A stretch of DNA of 64,000 bases from Stenopsyche tienmushanensis (lineage: Eukaryota > Arthropoda > Insecta > Trichoptera > Stenopsychidae): NCBI GenBank assembly GCA_008973525.1, contig WACJ01000253.1, positions 1-64,000 on the forward strand, read 5' to 3'. How positions within the stretch are numbered: the stretch's first letter is position 1; every line of letters begins with the position of its first letter. Below, one piece after another: positions 35,690 to 47,869 of this stretch. Both the position numbers and the translations under genes were made by a program. The notes beneath the pieces were generated by a model. It ran no database searches. It was not told where the DNA came from and saw only the letters and a list, made by a program, of their open reading frames with translations.

Positions 35690-37310
35690 TTGATTACATA
35701 TAAATTAATAACAATAGCGAAAAAGCCTGTTCATAAAAATATCAAATTTTGAAGTATGTACTAAAATTCTCGTGCATTGGCGGTTTTAGAGGCATGCGTT
35801 GATCCCCGACAAAAATGTGTTGAAATGCATTTTATTCATTGAATATATACAAGCAATGAGTGAATTATTATATATCATAGAATTCTGATTGAACCATAAA
35901 CTAACATGAACTTTATTTTGATAGTGTTTGCTTTCTAAATATTTTTTTTTCTTCTTTCGAATTTTAATCATCATCAGGAGTCAGCGGTTTAAATTGACCA
36001 TAATTTTAAATAATTCTACTCTTGGGATAATTTCAAATTGAACCAGGTTAATAAAGTTAAATTGCTTAACGGAACGTTCATCGCGAAAGCCTTATTGGGG
36101 TTAGGGCGTTAAAAAGTTCTTTATCTCGGAAAGCAAAAAAGGCTCGATCCATCACGAAAACAATTGCCGATTTAACACCAGCGAAGAATAATTGGGCATT
36201 GAAATCGGTAATTTATGATGAAAAATCGTTATCCGTGCCATCATCGGGTCAACTCAATCAATTCGCCATTTTACGATTCAGCGAAGACGTGACGATGATT
36301 TAATTAAATTTAGACCGTACGGTTCGTGACGGAACTCCGCTCAATAAATTACGGAGATTTATTATACAAACAGTTTTTCTTCGGCCATATTCGCTTTAAT
36401 CAACACTTTCTTTAACCGTGTGTTCCGTTATGACCGACGTAATAATAAACGTTTGTCATATCGTGAAAATATTGCAAATGAGCACAATAAAGAATATAAG
36501 GTATGAACTTTTAGCTCATATGTGAATACATGCATTGAATATAAACATGTGCGTCTAATGACAGTAAATGTTTTCTTATAAAATTTATATGCTCATTAAC
36601 CATGTAAGATGTGGGAAATTTCTCATTTGGGTGTGACAAAATACAAATATGAGGTTGTTTGCAAGTACAATAACATAGCGTTTTTATTGCTATATAAATG
36701 AACCAAACTGAAGAATATATAGATATATTAATAACCAATAGAAGTCTTATTGCTTTGATTTTATGCTTAAAGTGTAACTAAAATAAATACTAATGGATGA
36801 TTCTCATTAAAGTTATTTAAGTAACGCAACTACACATTTGTTAGTCTTAGTATATAATAGGTTATTTTTGTAAGGATTTGGATTTAAATTCTTAAAGGCA
36901 AACCTGATATATTTAAAAATCTCATTCGAATTAGCTTTATTTTATCCTGACTCAAACATATGTGGAAGGCAGTAAAATTAATTCTAAAATTATGGAATGG
37001 TTATGGATTAACCGTTTTTCCAAATCATAGCGTTCAAAATAGCGATTATACATAAATATAATGTCTTTTCGTATATTGACAAGATTTATTTATTCTATTC
37101 CATTTTTTCTAAAAAACTTCATACTCCAGCAACGATATTAATTAAATGACCCTAATTTTATGTTTAAAAAAAATTAAAGGCATCGTTATAAATTACATCA
37201 ACTCAACAATAATTTATATCAAAATCATCAACGTAATTAAAAATCTATTATGTGATTCCATTGAATTTTGGATTTTCATCATAAGAGATACGATCGAATA
37301 CGATACGAAT
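35690..37310. other. Non-coding, GC-richer island at 36.06-36.5 kb
   Basis: The island has no coding frame and contains several TTTACG/CGTAA-like pieces. A minus frame at 36511-36738 lacks motifs. The rest is AT-rich. Confidence 0.4.
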
Positions 37311-37317
37311 GAATGAG

Positions 37318-37464
37318 ATTTTAAACAAATTGTTTTCAGACAAAATTTTGTTTAGCAATGAAGCTCATTTCACAATAGATGGATTCGTCATTAAGCAAAA
37401 TTTTCGTATCTGGGGTAATAAAAATTCTCGTGTTATTCAAGAAAGATGTCTATACCCCATTTAA
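37318..37464 (+). pseudogene. IS630/Tc1-type transposase fragment
   Basis: The plus frame without ATG reads NKLFSDKILFSNEAHF, then IDGFVIKQNFRIWG and SRVIQERCLYP before TAA at 37462-37464. It resembles a widespread insect transposase segment of the pattern FSDEAHFxLNGxVNKQNxRIW. The Asp of SDEAHF, expected to be the first catalytic residue, is Asn here. Only about 48 codons remain, with no ends found. Confidence 0.7.
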
Positions 37465-38140
37465 TTATACAAATGCGTGAGATTCACGTGTGATACAAGC
37501 GAAACTTCTTAGCTCATAGGAGTGTTAAAAAATTAAAGCTGGGTCTGTGTAATATATAATAAAATAGACTTGCTCCAGACAGTAGAGGTGGAACTGCGCA
37601 TGCGCGTAGCCTGTCTATGATATATGGGATGGATACGGAGACTAAAAACGATTCTTCCTCTATTTTGAACTAACTGCTGGTTAAATTTTTTTTTTTTTTT
37701 GTAATGTACAGGCCAATTGGTCCTACTTCGCCTATAGAAGTTCTACTTTAAAAATTACAATGATGTTCTTCATCGATTGTTGATCTTGATATGATTTATA
37801 AAAAATAATAAAACGTAATTTAACATCAAATCAATAAAAACCCAACATTAATTTTCTAATGTTCACAAAAATAGCTTTTTCCTGAAGCTTGTCTTGATTG
37901 TAAAAGGATGCAGATTTAAAATTATTTTTTTACTTTCCGGTTCGCCTAATAATTTGATTTAATTACCAAGAAAAGCTTTACAGCGTAAAGACAAAATTTC
38001 GCGAAATAAAAGTGTTTTATTTTTGTTCGAAAATTTTATTTTAGCTCAGATAAAACAATCTTCGTTCAATTAAAAAAATCGTCTGCTACAAAAACTTTTG
38101 TATTGGATGTTTTTATCAAAGTTATCCTCCCTTTTATTGG
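37465..38140. other. Non-coding with a CpG-rich palindrome
   Basis: CTGCGCATGCGCG (around 37594-37606) contains the palindrome GCGCATGCGC, enclosed by GACAG and CTGTC arms. The rest is AT-rich with a poly-T run near 37686. Confidence 0.35.
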
Positions 38141-38149
38141 GTCTAACTT

Positions 38150-38760
38150 TGTGTTTTTTTTTTGCTCGACACGGCTTTATGCGTATTCTTGTTGCTAGAT
38201 TTGCTGATTTTCGCCTTTTAATTTTCGACGACGCCAACTTCACATAAAAAAAAGTTCAAAGAGTCTTAGAGGCGCTTTGAGTGCGTGACGAATAAGCTTT
38301 TGTCGTCTTACGGGCAATCACTTTAATACATCCACTAGTCCTATCTCAAAAGATTTAAAACATTAATCCCGGCGAACAAATTACACTTTTTATACACTGG
38401 CGTGCTTGAAATACGGATTATTTTTATGAGCGTAAAAAAAGCTCAAACATCGCAACGCATAGGCGATTATCCTGCATAAATCGGTTCTGCGAAAAAAGAA
38501 CCGCAATATGAAGATACATGGTAAATAGTATTATCATGAATCAATTATACGGTCATCATTATGTATGCGGAATGTACTTTCACTTGAGAATATTTTCAAA
38601 GAAGACACCGGTAAAATCAACTTTCCTTCAATTCTTGATCTTCTGCCAGGGGACAAAAGCACAAAGGCCGTGACCAATTCTCAGTACTATGAAGAACAAC
38701 TTTCATCGCTCACATACGACTGCGATAAGAAGTACATATTAAATACACCATAAAACTGCT
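38150..38760 (+). other. Island followed by a 62-codon frame
   Basis: 38150-38520 is GC-richer without a long frame. 38565-38753 encodes FPSILDLLPGDKSTKAV and NSQYYEEQLSSLTYDCDKK, with coding-like composition but no recognised family. It may be an exon or transposon scrap. Confidence 0.2.
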
Positions 38761-41450
38761 GTAAAAGAGAGAGATTCGATACAAAGGCGCAATGATTACG
38801 ATGTGCGAAATTGATTTACCATCTTTTAAAAAATAACATTACATAGACGATTTTAAATCCAAATTATGGGAAAGCTTTTTTAAATACATTTAAATCCGCT
38901 TAACTGGGACTAAGAACTGAAATATGACTTAAACCGTAGTAAATATTGCAATTGCAGCTTTTATATCGCTGTTAACAATGCATTAAAATTTTATTCAAGT
39001 GCAAAACATTGACATTATTTAAATTCGTATTAATTTAAAAGCTCAATTTGATATTTGATTCATCTGACGATATTATGATAAGAAGATGTAAGTAACAGTT
39101 AAATTCGGTAATTTATCAACAACAAAAAACGTGTTTGATTAAAGGATGAGTGCATCGATCGTTTAGAGCAGCGAGTGACCATAATAAAGCGAGGACTTGT
39201 CTAGGCCATGATTTAAAAATCAGATTTAACCCCAAATCACTATAAAATGCCGATATCAATCCAAGGCGATGACATTTAGTCAAATTAATTCAATTAGCCA
39301 AGCTTCGACGAAAATATCAGATCAATCCAAAAGTTCGTGCGCATTTTTGTTTTTTTTTTTAAATAGTGTAAATAAAACACAATTTTACATTAGGATATGA
39401 ATACAACCTGGATATTAACATAATAATAAGAAATCAGGATCTAATTCATTACACCAGTACTTGACCTTATAGAACTCTTATATGGATGAGTGTTCATTAT
39501 GTCGACACACAGACAAATTATTACGATTCAGATTACAATAGTATTTTCATTGAAAGATTCTTTACATATTTTTTATAACAGGAAATATATTTTCTTTAGT
39601 GGATTTCCGCACACTTAAGGTCGCCAATTTATTTATATTAATCGATGAAATCATAAATCCTCGACAACAAGTATTCGCTGCTATTTGTACAAGCATAAGA
39701 TTCTCATACTTATATGGAAAGTAGATTAACTTGAATCTATCAGAATCCAATTACCACGCCACATATGACGTGCCACACTCGATGAATGCCTCTTTAGATT
39801 TGTTCCACAGCTCGAAGTAACATAAATATGGAAGTTCAGCACGAGAAGTATTGCGTGTGATCTCGTTTGAGCGTTTGTAATACGTATATAATATCTTTCG
39901 AATATGTCGATATGGATGGTTGTTTAATCAACGAATAGAGTATATTATTTACAATTTTAAAAGTCAAAAAATTACAATCATCATTTCAAAAGCGTGTATC
40001 TTAAATTAAGCCATTACCATCTTGAGCATCATATTATGTTGCGCAATGTTGATAATATCAGAAAGTTGATTCAAGTTTATTTTGCAATGATGAGTATTCA
40101 TATACACATCAAGTGATATTGATCATGTTTGAGTTAATTATTTTTTTATATATGCAATTAAATGTTCGCATTAGCGATTATGCAAAGTTCAGTATGACTC
40201 GAATGAATATATTGTGTAAGCTGTGATTATGATCGATGATCACTCAAGCTTCCACGGTGAATTGAATAGATGAATCAGAGATATCTCGGATCAGGGTGCC
40301 ATGAGGTCAAACCCACATTTGAGAGACATATTTGCATCTGCTTACGTTAATGGTTAAGGTGTGACTCGAAGATGGTGAAAGTGATTGCAGAGGTGGCTGT
40401 TAAATAAACACGATTTTAAAGAACAAAGATACGATGTTCTGCGGAACGAACGATGCAGAAGTTAATCAGGCGCGGAATTATTTGTCTGCAGTGTGCCAAA
40501 ACGTGTTAAAAGTTAAATTAGCTCCAGAGGAATTCGTATTCTGGTGTAGATTCAATTTTCTGCAAAACTATGAATTTTAAATTAGGCTAAGGAAAGAAAG
40601 GGAAGATGAATTGAGACAGCGAATTGCATGCGAACTTTTAAGCTGCATACGGACGTGGAGCGAATATTTTCTGGAAGACGTTTCTCAAACAATATTGCTG
40701 AGCGAAACACGACTTTTATTCTGAATATTTAGCAATTGATTATTTTATCCCGAAAAATAAGGCTTAAATTATCTTTTTTCAATCAAAAATACAGTAATCA
40801 TACTGATTAAACGATCATACAAATATTCATCATTAATTTAAAATAAATGTTCCATTAACTTTAATGATGGAAATAATTCCTGCGGGCCATGTTATAATGA
40901 TTTCATTACATCGGGTCGATTTTTTCAGAATCAGTTTTCAAATTGAATCGGAATTGATGATAATTCGTTATTATGAAATGATATAAAATTTCGAAAGCAT
41001 TGTACAATGAATATCAGAAAATTTTCGCTATGAAGAAAATCATTGTACATGGCGTATTTTCATTATTTTTAATATATGAAATAACTATGATAAGGTTATT
41101 GAAAAATCTAAATATAACATAATAAGCAAAATATTGAAGACTGTGGTTATGGTATTGTTTCAATATTTTTGCTTGTAAATGCATAAGAAAAAATCAGTTT
41201 TCTTTACAAATCTTGGAATAAATATATAAATATAATAAAATATTATAGTAAATATGAATAATATGGCATGTAATGTATAAAATCAAGCAATTTTCTTTGG
41301 CAACATAATAATTTAGTTTTGATTAACTCCAACAATGAAACAAGAAGTAAATATGTGAAATTTTTAACAATGAATTGGCATCAATCCTGATTCAATCAAT
41401 AAATAAAGAACTTGTCTATCTCATATATATTATTCAATTTGACTTGGATA
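38761..41450. other. AT-rich non-coding stretch
   Basis: Nothing was recognised apart from short frames without motifs. Confidence 0.5.
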
Positions 41451-41460
41451 AATAAGAATT

Positions 41461-41515
41461 CTATAGCTCAGTGAGCATCCCGATAGTAAAAAGTCTTTGC
41501 TTCGAGTTCTACTAT
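41461..41515 (+). repeat. tRNA-like segment
   Basis: TATAGCTCAGTGAGCATCC resembles a tRNA D-arm with A box, and GCTTCGAGTTCTAC about 20 bases later resembles a T-arm with B box. The flanking stems do not pair into a clean cloverleaf. A tRNA pseudogene or SINE head is likely. Confidence 0.4.
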
Positions 41516-41529
41516 AGGTTCATACTATT

Positions 41530-42800
41530 TTCTTGTTATAAAATAGTTAATATATAGCCTATATGTTGGTTAGGAGTATTATAAATATAGTTCATACTTG
41601 TATTACCTTAACGAAACTAGAAATATTTCATGCACGGCCTCTCCGAATCGGACTCAATTTTCAACTGCATGTATTTCATGAGTTTCAATCTATTATCAAT
41701 AAGTAATTGATGAAGAGCTATTTTTAATGAGGTTTCCGTTATTCCATTGAAAATACTTAGATGTGATATTCATGACTACACGTTTTTAGCCTGATTTCAG
41801 TCGGATTTTTTTCTATTTTCAGGCCAATAACGCAACGTGAACTTTACTTCGCCTTGCTATGATCATATATCAAGCTTAGTTCATTAAAGTTCATGTACTA
41901 GATTGCAACGCTTGAGAATCATTTCGTTCGGGGATTGAATTAAGTCTTCTTGTGAAAAATTACATTATCACATTATCGAGTTTTTTTGTTTGGAAATATT
42001 GCGAAATATCCTCGATGGGAACATAAGAGGTGTTGTTGTTTCCTATCCCAAATTACTCATCGACATATCACGATTTCGAAGGACAAACGTGATATTTTCG
42101 AGACGAAAATACAATTTTGGTTACAAGGTGAGGATAAAAAAAATCGTAAAAGCCTCCATAGCGTCACGTACTGATAATCTGTTATGTAATTCGTCTGCGA
42201 TGTTACACAAAATCGATTCCCCTTGTTTCTGACGGCACCCGTGGGCATGCATTTTTATGAAGACGTTTCGATCGGTGAAATTTCCTATGGTGCGAGCTCA
42301 AATTGTAGCATCACGAGTCGGAAGGTCATGACTTACATTACTATTAGATTATGTTAAAGACAAATTTTCAGACACAAGGTGAACGATGGTCTTGGCTATC
42401 ACGAATGGTGTTAATGAGGTAATCTTTGAGATGAAACTCGTTAAAATACCGCGCTAGATGCTTCAAATGATTTCTAAATAAGTAGAACGCAGTGATGCAT
42501 TTTTCAATGACAAAAATATTAATAAGAGCAAGATCTTCAACTATCTTGGTACAATTGTGCCTGATTTAGATTTATTTTCATTGATTCACAGAATGTTCAA
42601 ATAATAATCAAAATACAATACTTACGATCGATTTCAATGCACCGGTTTAATCGAGATCTGAAACAATTAAAATTAACATTAAAATTAAATTCGCAATAAG
42701 ATAAATATATGCTACCTTTAATATCAAGTGCATGAGGTGAACGAAAGTGACCTATGTAATTAAATATCTATGAGACCTTAGTTTTAAATTGAACTACATA
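41530..42800. other. Non-coding stretch
   Basis: Overlapping short frames near 41986-42248 on both strands sit in a slightly GC-richer patch without recognisable motifs. Confidence 0.4.
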
Positions 42801-42808
42801 GTGCCGCT

Positions 42809-43600
42809 TAGGGAATCCAATCCCGGGATCCCAGAGTTTTAGGTGCCCATGAATCCCGGGATTGGTAAACGTAATCCCGAAAAATTCAGGATTGAAATTT
42901 TTACCTAACAGAAATCATACACCTCACCAGCACAATGAAGGCTACTAAATCGAGACATTTCCATCGGAATCTGGACGCTTGGAAACAGTGGCGTAACTAC
43001 TAATTGGTTAGCTTAGGCGACGCCTAGGGGCAGTGATTGTTTAATCTATGTATACATATATAGAGTACATATATGTTTTTCAAATTGTTATATTAACGCT
43101 TCTCTACCGGTGATGTATTTACTACACCTCGACTATAATAATGGGAATATCGATATGAAATATAATAGATACGGGCTTCAGAATTTTTGTATTCCTCCGT
43201 AATATAATTACGAATCACATCAAAGTATTATAGTATATAAGTATTCACCTGCAGCGACGGAAATAAATAATTTGTCGGGAAATCGGGAATATTGCGAGTT
43301 TTAGTCCATGTTTCAGTAGAAAGAAATTTTATTAGTCACATTGATGGTGTTATACGAAGATGGGGGCTCATGGGGCCATCAACTTGAAATAGCATTTAAA
43401 TATCTGATGACGATTCCTCCAATAAGTGTGGAGGCTTTTCTTAAATAAGCAAAATTCTAGAGCCTTCAAGTCATTTTTTATATTAAACAAATGGACTTAT
43501 TAGTAATTTTTATTCAAATTTATAAATGTAATTTCTTAAGTTATTGAAAATTCCGAGATCCCGGGATCCCGGGACTGATCCCAGGATGGTCTAATAGGGA
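42809..43600 (+). mobile_element. hAT-derived non-autonomous element, copy B
   Basis: It begins near TAGGGAATCCAATCCCGGGA and ends in a cluster GATCCCGGGATCCCGGGACT near 43560-43590, so the two ends share GGGATCCCGGG motifs. The inner sequence parallels copy A (inverted) and copy C. It includes a coding scrap YLMTIPPISVEAFLK about 43405-43450. The middle 400 bp is the best conserved part among copies. No clear 8-bp target duplication was identified, so the outer limits are approximate. Confidence 0.8.
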
Positions 43601-43864
43601 AGCCTTTGTGCACAAAACTGTTTAAATGCCTTTTTCATTTTTTTGTCTTACTTTTTCTTTCAATAAAATCAATTCTTATACATTACCAATTATAATAGAA
43701 ATACAATGTTTTAAAGTCTGAATGGGTGTGATTTGACAAAAAACGAAGCAATTTCAACAGTTTTGAACGGTACTGTATGCCTAAATCATAATTGTCTTCT
43801 AGGTAATTTCTATTATCATAAATGTGATAATTTACGTATAACATGACTTATACACAACATAACA

Positions 43865-43925
43865 AGTGTTGATTTAGTGGATTAGATCCTAGATTATAAA
43901 GGTTCCAATTCAAATCCTGATTTTT
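43865..43925 (+). repeat. tRNA-like repeat, copy 2
   Basis: GTTGATTTAGTGGATTAGAT resembles an A-box region. It is followed by CCTAGATTATAAAGG and AATTCAAATCC (B-box-like). It shares the TTAGATCCT and TTCAAATCC blocks with 18653-18715 and 63185-63262. Confidence 0.45.
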
Positions 43926-44153
43926 AGAATCGTAAATATTAACATTTCCTATCGATGTTTCCAATCTAATTTAATAATAACAATTTCATCATCAGTTATG
44001 AATCCTTTCCTACATAAAAATTCCAATTCAAATAATTCTGATCCTTACTTTAACTATTAGTAATATGATTAATATTAAAAAAATAGTGATATGACTCTTT
44101 TTGATTGATTTTAATATGGCAAAAAAAAATCAAAGTTTTTCAATTACATACTA

Positions 44154-44226
44154 TTATTCTATATAGCCGCCTTTGACCTGAATAAAGGCGTTGAATCTGA
44201 GCATGAACGTATTGCATGCAAATTAT
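44154..44226 (-). pseudogene. Tc1-type transposase C-terminal scrap
   Basis: The minus strand reads FMLRFNAFIQVKGGYIE and then TAA. This matches the Tc1 C-terminal pattern MPRRxxAVIxAKGGxTxY. Only about 20 codons are recognisable. The TIR was not identified. Confidence 0.55.
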
Positions 44227-44229
44227 TCC

Positions 44230-44795
44230 TTAATAAAATAGAATTTATTGGGTATAGCTAGAATATTTCAAAAAACATTTTGCAAATTAATGCTTCAAGA
44301 AAATAAATCATTTAAAAATCACATCGAGCTTAAAAAAACGGCGTGCTAGAAATCGACCCCATTTTTTTAATGAAATTCGGCAAGAAGAAAACTGCAATAT
44401 TTCATTATTTTTTGCTAATTCTAAAACTCATTTATTTATATTTTATCTTGTTATATAACACTTTTTAAAAGCCTTAATTTGCACAGATTTTTATTTATCA
44501 TTGTATGTCATTTCAATTGATTACAAAACGTTCAGAAACAACAAGAAATGCTCCACATTGTTGAATATAAATATAGCTAGCGAAGGGTGAAACTAAATGA
44601 ATTGATAGGAGAGGGATATAGGACTCTTCATATTTATTCAACGTTTGGACAATAGGTATTTGTCTGCATTCAAGTGAAGGCAATCGCTCGAACATTTGTA
44701 ACGTGTGCTCAAATATTTGACAATCGAGATATTTTTAGATGAATCGACGATAGCGTATTAAATTTTGGACGCATGGGAATGCTTTTAAAAGAGGC
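44230..44795. other. AT-rich, possibly more Tc1-derived sequence
   Basis: Located on the N-terminal side of the Tc1 scrap but too decayed to read. No motifs were seen. Confidence 0.3.
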
Positions 44796-44799
44796 TTTT

Positions 44800-45230
44800 T
44801 TCGCTATGCGATTTGAAATATGGAAATCACGGACTGGCTGAAAAATTTCTCCGGCGAAATAAAAAAGCGGAGAAACATTGAGGCAAAGAACCGACGACAG
44901 GAAATGACTAATGTTAGGGTCAAGGAAAGGACAATGTCCATTGTGAGGGAGGAAGAAAACCGCTTCACAAAAGGACTGTTGGCCGCGCCCTGTGAAATTC
45001 GTCGGTGTTTCCTATCCAACACTGACGGGATACATTTTTTATCTTCACGCTTTAATCATTCATTGATCAATTTACACCGAGTGAAAACTTCAGACGCGGG
45101 CCCGTAAATAAAGGTTTAAGGGCTGCTACCCGAAGATTGCGATAAAATGAATTTTATGCGAATTCTCGAGCATCCTTCCTCTTAACGATGGAATTTACGA
45201 CCATAATTATCTCTCGATTTATGAATTCTA
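44800..45230. other. GC-richer island with hairpin
   Basis: TTTCTCCG (44846-44853) pairs with CGGAGAAA (44868-44875). A plus frame of 95 codons (44820-45107) is lysine- and arginine-rich at the start (KKRRNIEAKNRRQEMT) but unrecognised. The opposite strand is also open for 72 codons. Confidence 0.3.
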
Positions 45231-47345
45231 TTTAAGAAGCAAATTGAGTCAGCGGATATTGCCTCATTTCCAATTTGCGAAATAAATGTCAAATATTTAA
45301 TGTTTAATAACATGCTTTATGGGCGCTTGAGAAATATGTATATTTAATCGTTTCGGAGTAGCTTTATAGAATACTTACCTTTAGCCTCATATTCGGCGGC
45401 AATTTTTATGAACAAAAATATTTAGCAATGAGCTTAAAGCATATAGATAGAATGATTTAAGTTTGAAACATTTTTATTGAAACAAATAACGTTTGACCAC
45501 TTTAAAATATACAAATTCAACACTTAATAAAGTCCTATGTAATCAGGCCTTAAATTGGCCCTAATTGATAGAGGGTTGTGAGTTACCAATTCTTGTCTAT
45601 GTCAAGTTTAATTGTTTTAAATATAACGATGGATATAAAAGTGCACAATACCAATTTAGTAAGTAAAATGATGCAAGAATGATCATAAACATTTATAAAA
45701 GCAGATGTATTTCGTACTGTTGAATATTTAACCGGGTTACATTTTAAAGTTGGCCTGTTTAAAAAAACATCACGGTCGGGTTAATGCATGTATCATGAAT
45801 TTATTTTATCAAAATTTCTGGAGAGGCTTTATACTTTGAATATAAACGACTTAAGTTTCTTCGTCGTTAACATTTTAATTTTATAGTCTTTCGGGCGAAA
45901 GGGCAGCCCTAGAAGCGCCGATACAATGCTTGCTATATTCCACGAGAAAAGGTCCCGTTGAAAAAGGGTAACTATTTTTCTTCCGCTCTGAAAAATGAAG
46001 AAATGTTTTCCAAATTGATTATTCAAGATGGAGAAAAAAATACTAAATCACAGAGTGCTTTCTGAGGTTTCAACTAATACAGAAATGTCGCAGAACTAAA
46101 TCATCTAATGCGAAAATAAATGTTTGCGCGTGGAAAACCCACAAAGTCAACACGCGCAGATAAATCTTGCTGAAAGGTCACAGTGCCATAAAAAATAATT
46201 CAAGATATTAAATTCACCATACACAAGATTGATGGGTTAAAATTAATTAAAAAATGTAATTGAATTCTGTTTGACTCAAATTATAGAGTTGAGAGAGTTT
46301 CTGAGAACTTGATTTAAGATTGGATACTGGATGCTGACTTTAAATTATTATATTTTTAATTAAGTTCAATATTTAAGATGCTAATTTAGACTAAAAGTAA
46401 TTTTAAACATTCGTTCGAAATATTTTTAGAATAAACACAAACAAATCCGGTCATTGTCTAAATTTGCCTATTTAGTTTATTATTAAGTCTAGTCGGATCA
46501 AATTTTAAACGTATATAATTTGATCTGTTTATCGTTTAAAAATATATATTTTGTAACAATCAACATTGTTCCGTATCCGAAAACAATCCATAGTATTCCT
46601 CAGAAATTTCATTAAAATTTTCAAACGAGATAAACTGTGAACAATAAGAATATTTTGATTCGGTTGATGAAATTGAAAGACATTTAAAAACACCTTTTTA
46701 TATATTGTTTGAAAATATATTGTAACAATATTATATAACATGAATATTAAACGATATTTGAGGGACTTTATGATGATATATAAGATAAGATATAATGCCG
46801 TATAAGCCATAATGCATTTAAAATTGCATACTCTTTTAAGCGAGCCAGGCTTAGTATAAGATGCTTCTTTAATGTTTACTATTAAATCTATCTTTTTAAA
46901 TTGATTCTGTGTATAAAACCATTGCCGATCTTATTGCCATAATATTCATAGCGTATTTTTTTTAAAAAAATATGGTCGCTAATCACATCTCTAAATTTAA
47001 ACTCGATATACTTGAGTTCTCGAGCCAGAGCTACAATTAATAGTGGATCAGATGGCAGAAATGATGGATTTAAAAAAGTATAAAATTAAAATTTTTGTAG
47101 GCTTTTTAGTTAAACTTTCATATTTTTTATCATCTTCTTGACAACTTTTTTATCCCCAAAAAATAATTTATTTACGCGAAAACCTTAAAACTTTAGCTTA
47201 GTTGATTAGATAATATTATAGTTGAGAAAAATCCCAAAATTTCAGTTAGATCGATCAACAACGTTTTAAGCTACAACTGGCGAACATTTTGAAAATGCAG
47301 TTTCGAGATAATCTCGTTTAAAGTTTCAATGCGATAAAACTTTAA
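45231..47345. other. AT-rich non-coding stretch
   Basis: Small GC-richer patches near 45890-45970 and 46090-46180. No gene or transposon was recognised. A minus frame at 46529-46810 is of AT-driven composition. Confidence 0.45.
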
Positions 47346-47348
47346 ATT

Positions 47349-47868
47349 TTAGTGACATACCGTTGAACTAATGATTCCAGGTGCATAAAATAGATATTCA
47401 GCTTTCTCAAAAAGTTGATTATCTTCGACTAACTGTTGTTTGCGGACTATACGAGCTGCTTTTGTCTCAGAAAGACTATTGCGGTTCTACTTTGATACCC
47501 GCGCGCTTCATCGGTATTTTCAGCAAATAATTTACAGTAGGCGCCAATAATTATATTTAATGTGTTCATCATCTTCAAAATGAAGCTGTAGTTTTTATTA
47601 AATATCCCAGCAGCAATGTATGTTAATATTTCAATGATTTTACACCAGAATGTAGGTGCTTTGGAGCCAGTCGCCAAACTGTCGAGTTAAAACATTCATT
47701 AGCATTTTGGGTATGGCCACCCAGGCATCTTTGAAGTAATTCATTCCTGGACAAATCTTTATAAATTGGTAAGAGATACTTTATTATTTTTGATTCAAGT
47801 AAGTGTAAATAGTAAATGATGATAATAATGATATAAAATCCCAAACCAAATTTGATTTTTGTAACCAA
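47349..47868 (-). pseudogene. Broken protein of an unassigned transposon-like family
   Basis: One frame contains LLQRCLGGHTQNANECFNST then VWRLAPKHLHSGVK. After a frameshift near 47640 the protein continues IIEILTYIAAGIFN, SFILKMMNTLNIIIGAYCK and ENTDEARG. After a second shift near 47500 it reads AARIVRKQQLVEDNQLFEKA and EYLFYAPGI, with TAA at 47349-47351. The pattern GGxTQNxNExxNxxxW...PK resembles a protein found in many copies in arthropod genomes. That is recalled, not searched, and its superfamily is not established. Continuity of sense across two frame changes shows a former coding sequence. No ends were found. Confidence 0.6.
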
Positions 47869-47869
47869 T

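Noticed and set aside
43865..43925. Functional tRNA gene
   Set aside because: The D-arm and T-arm boxes are degenerate, and the arrangement recurs elsewhere as a repeat, so a tRNA-derived repeat is preferred.
44820..45107. Possible small basic nuclear protein
   Set aside because: Only the start is Lys/Arg-rich, no domain is recognisable, and the reverse strand is equally open. Kept as an island only.
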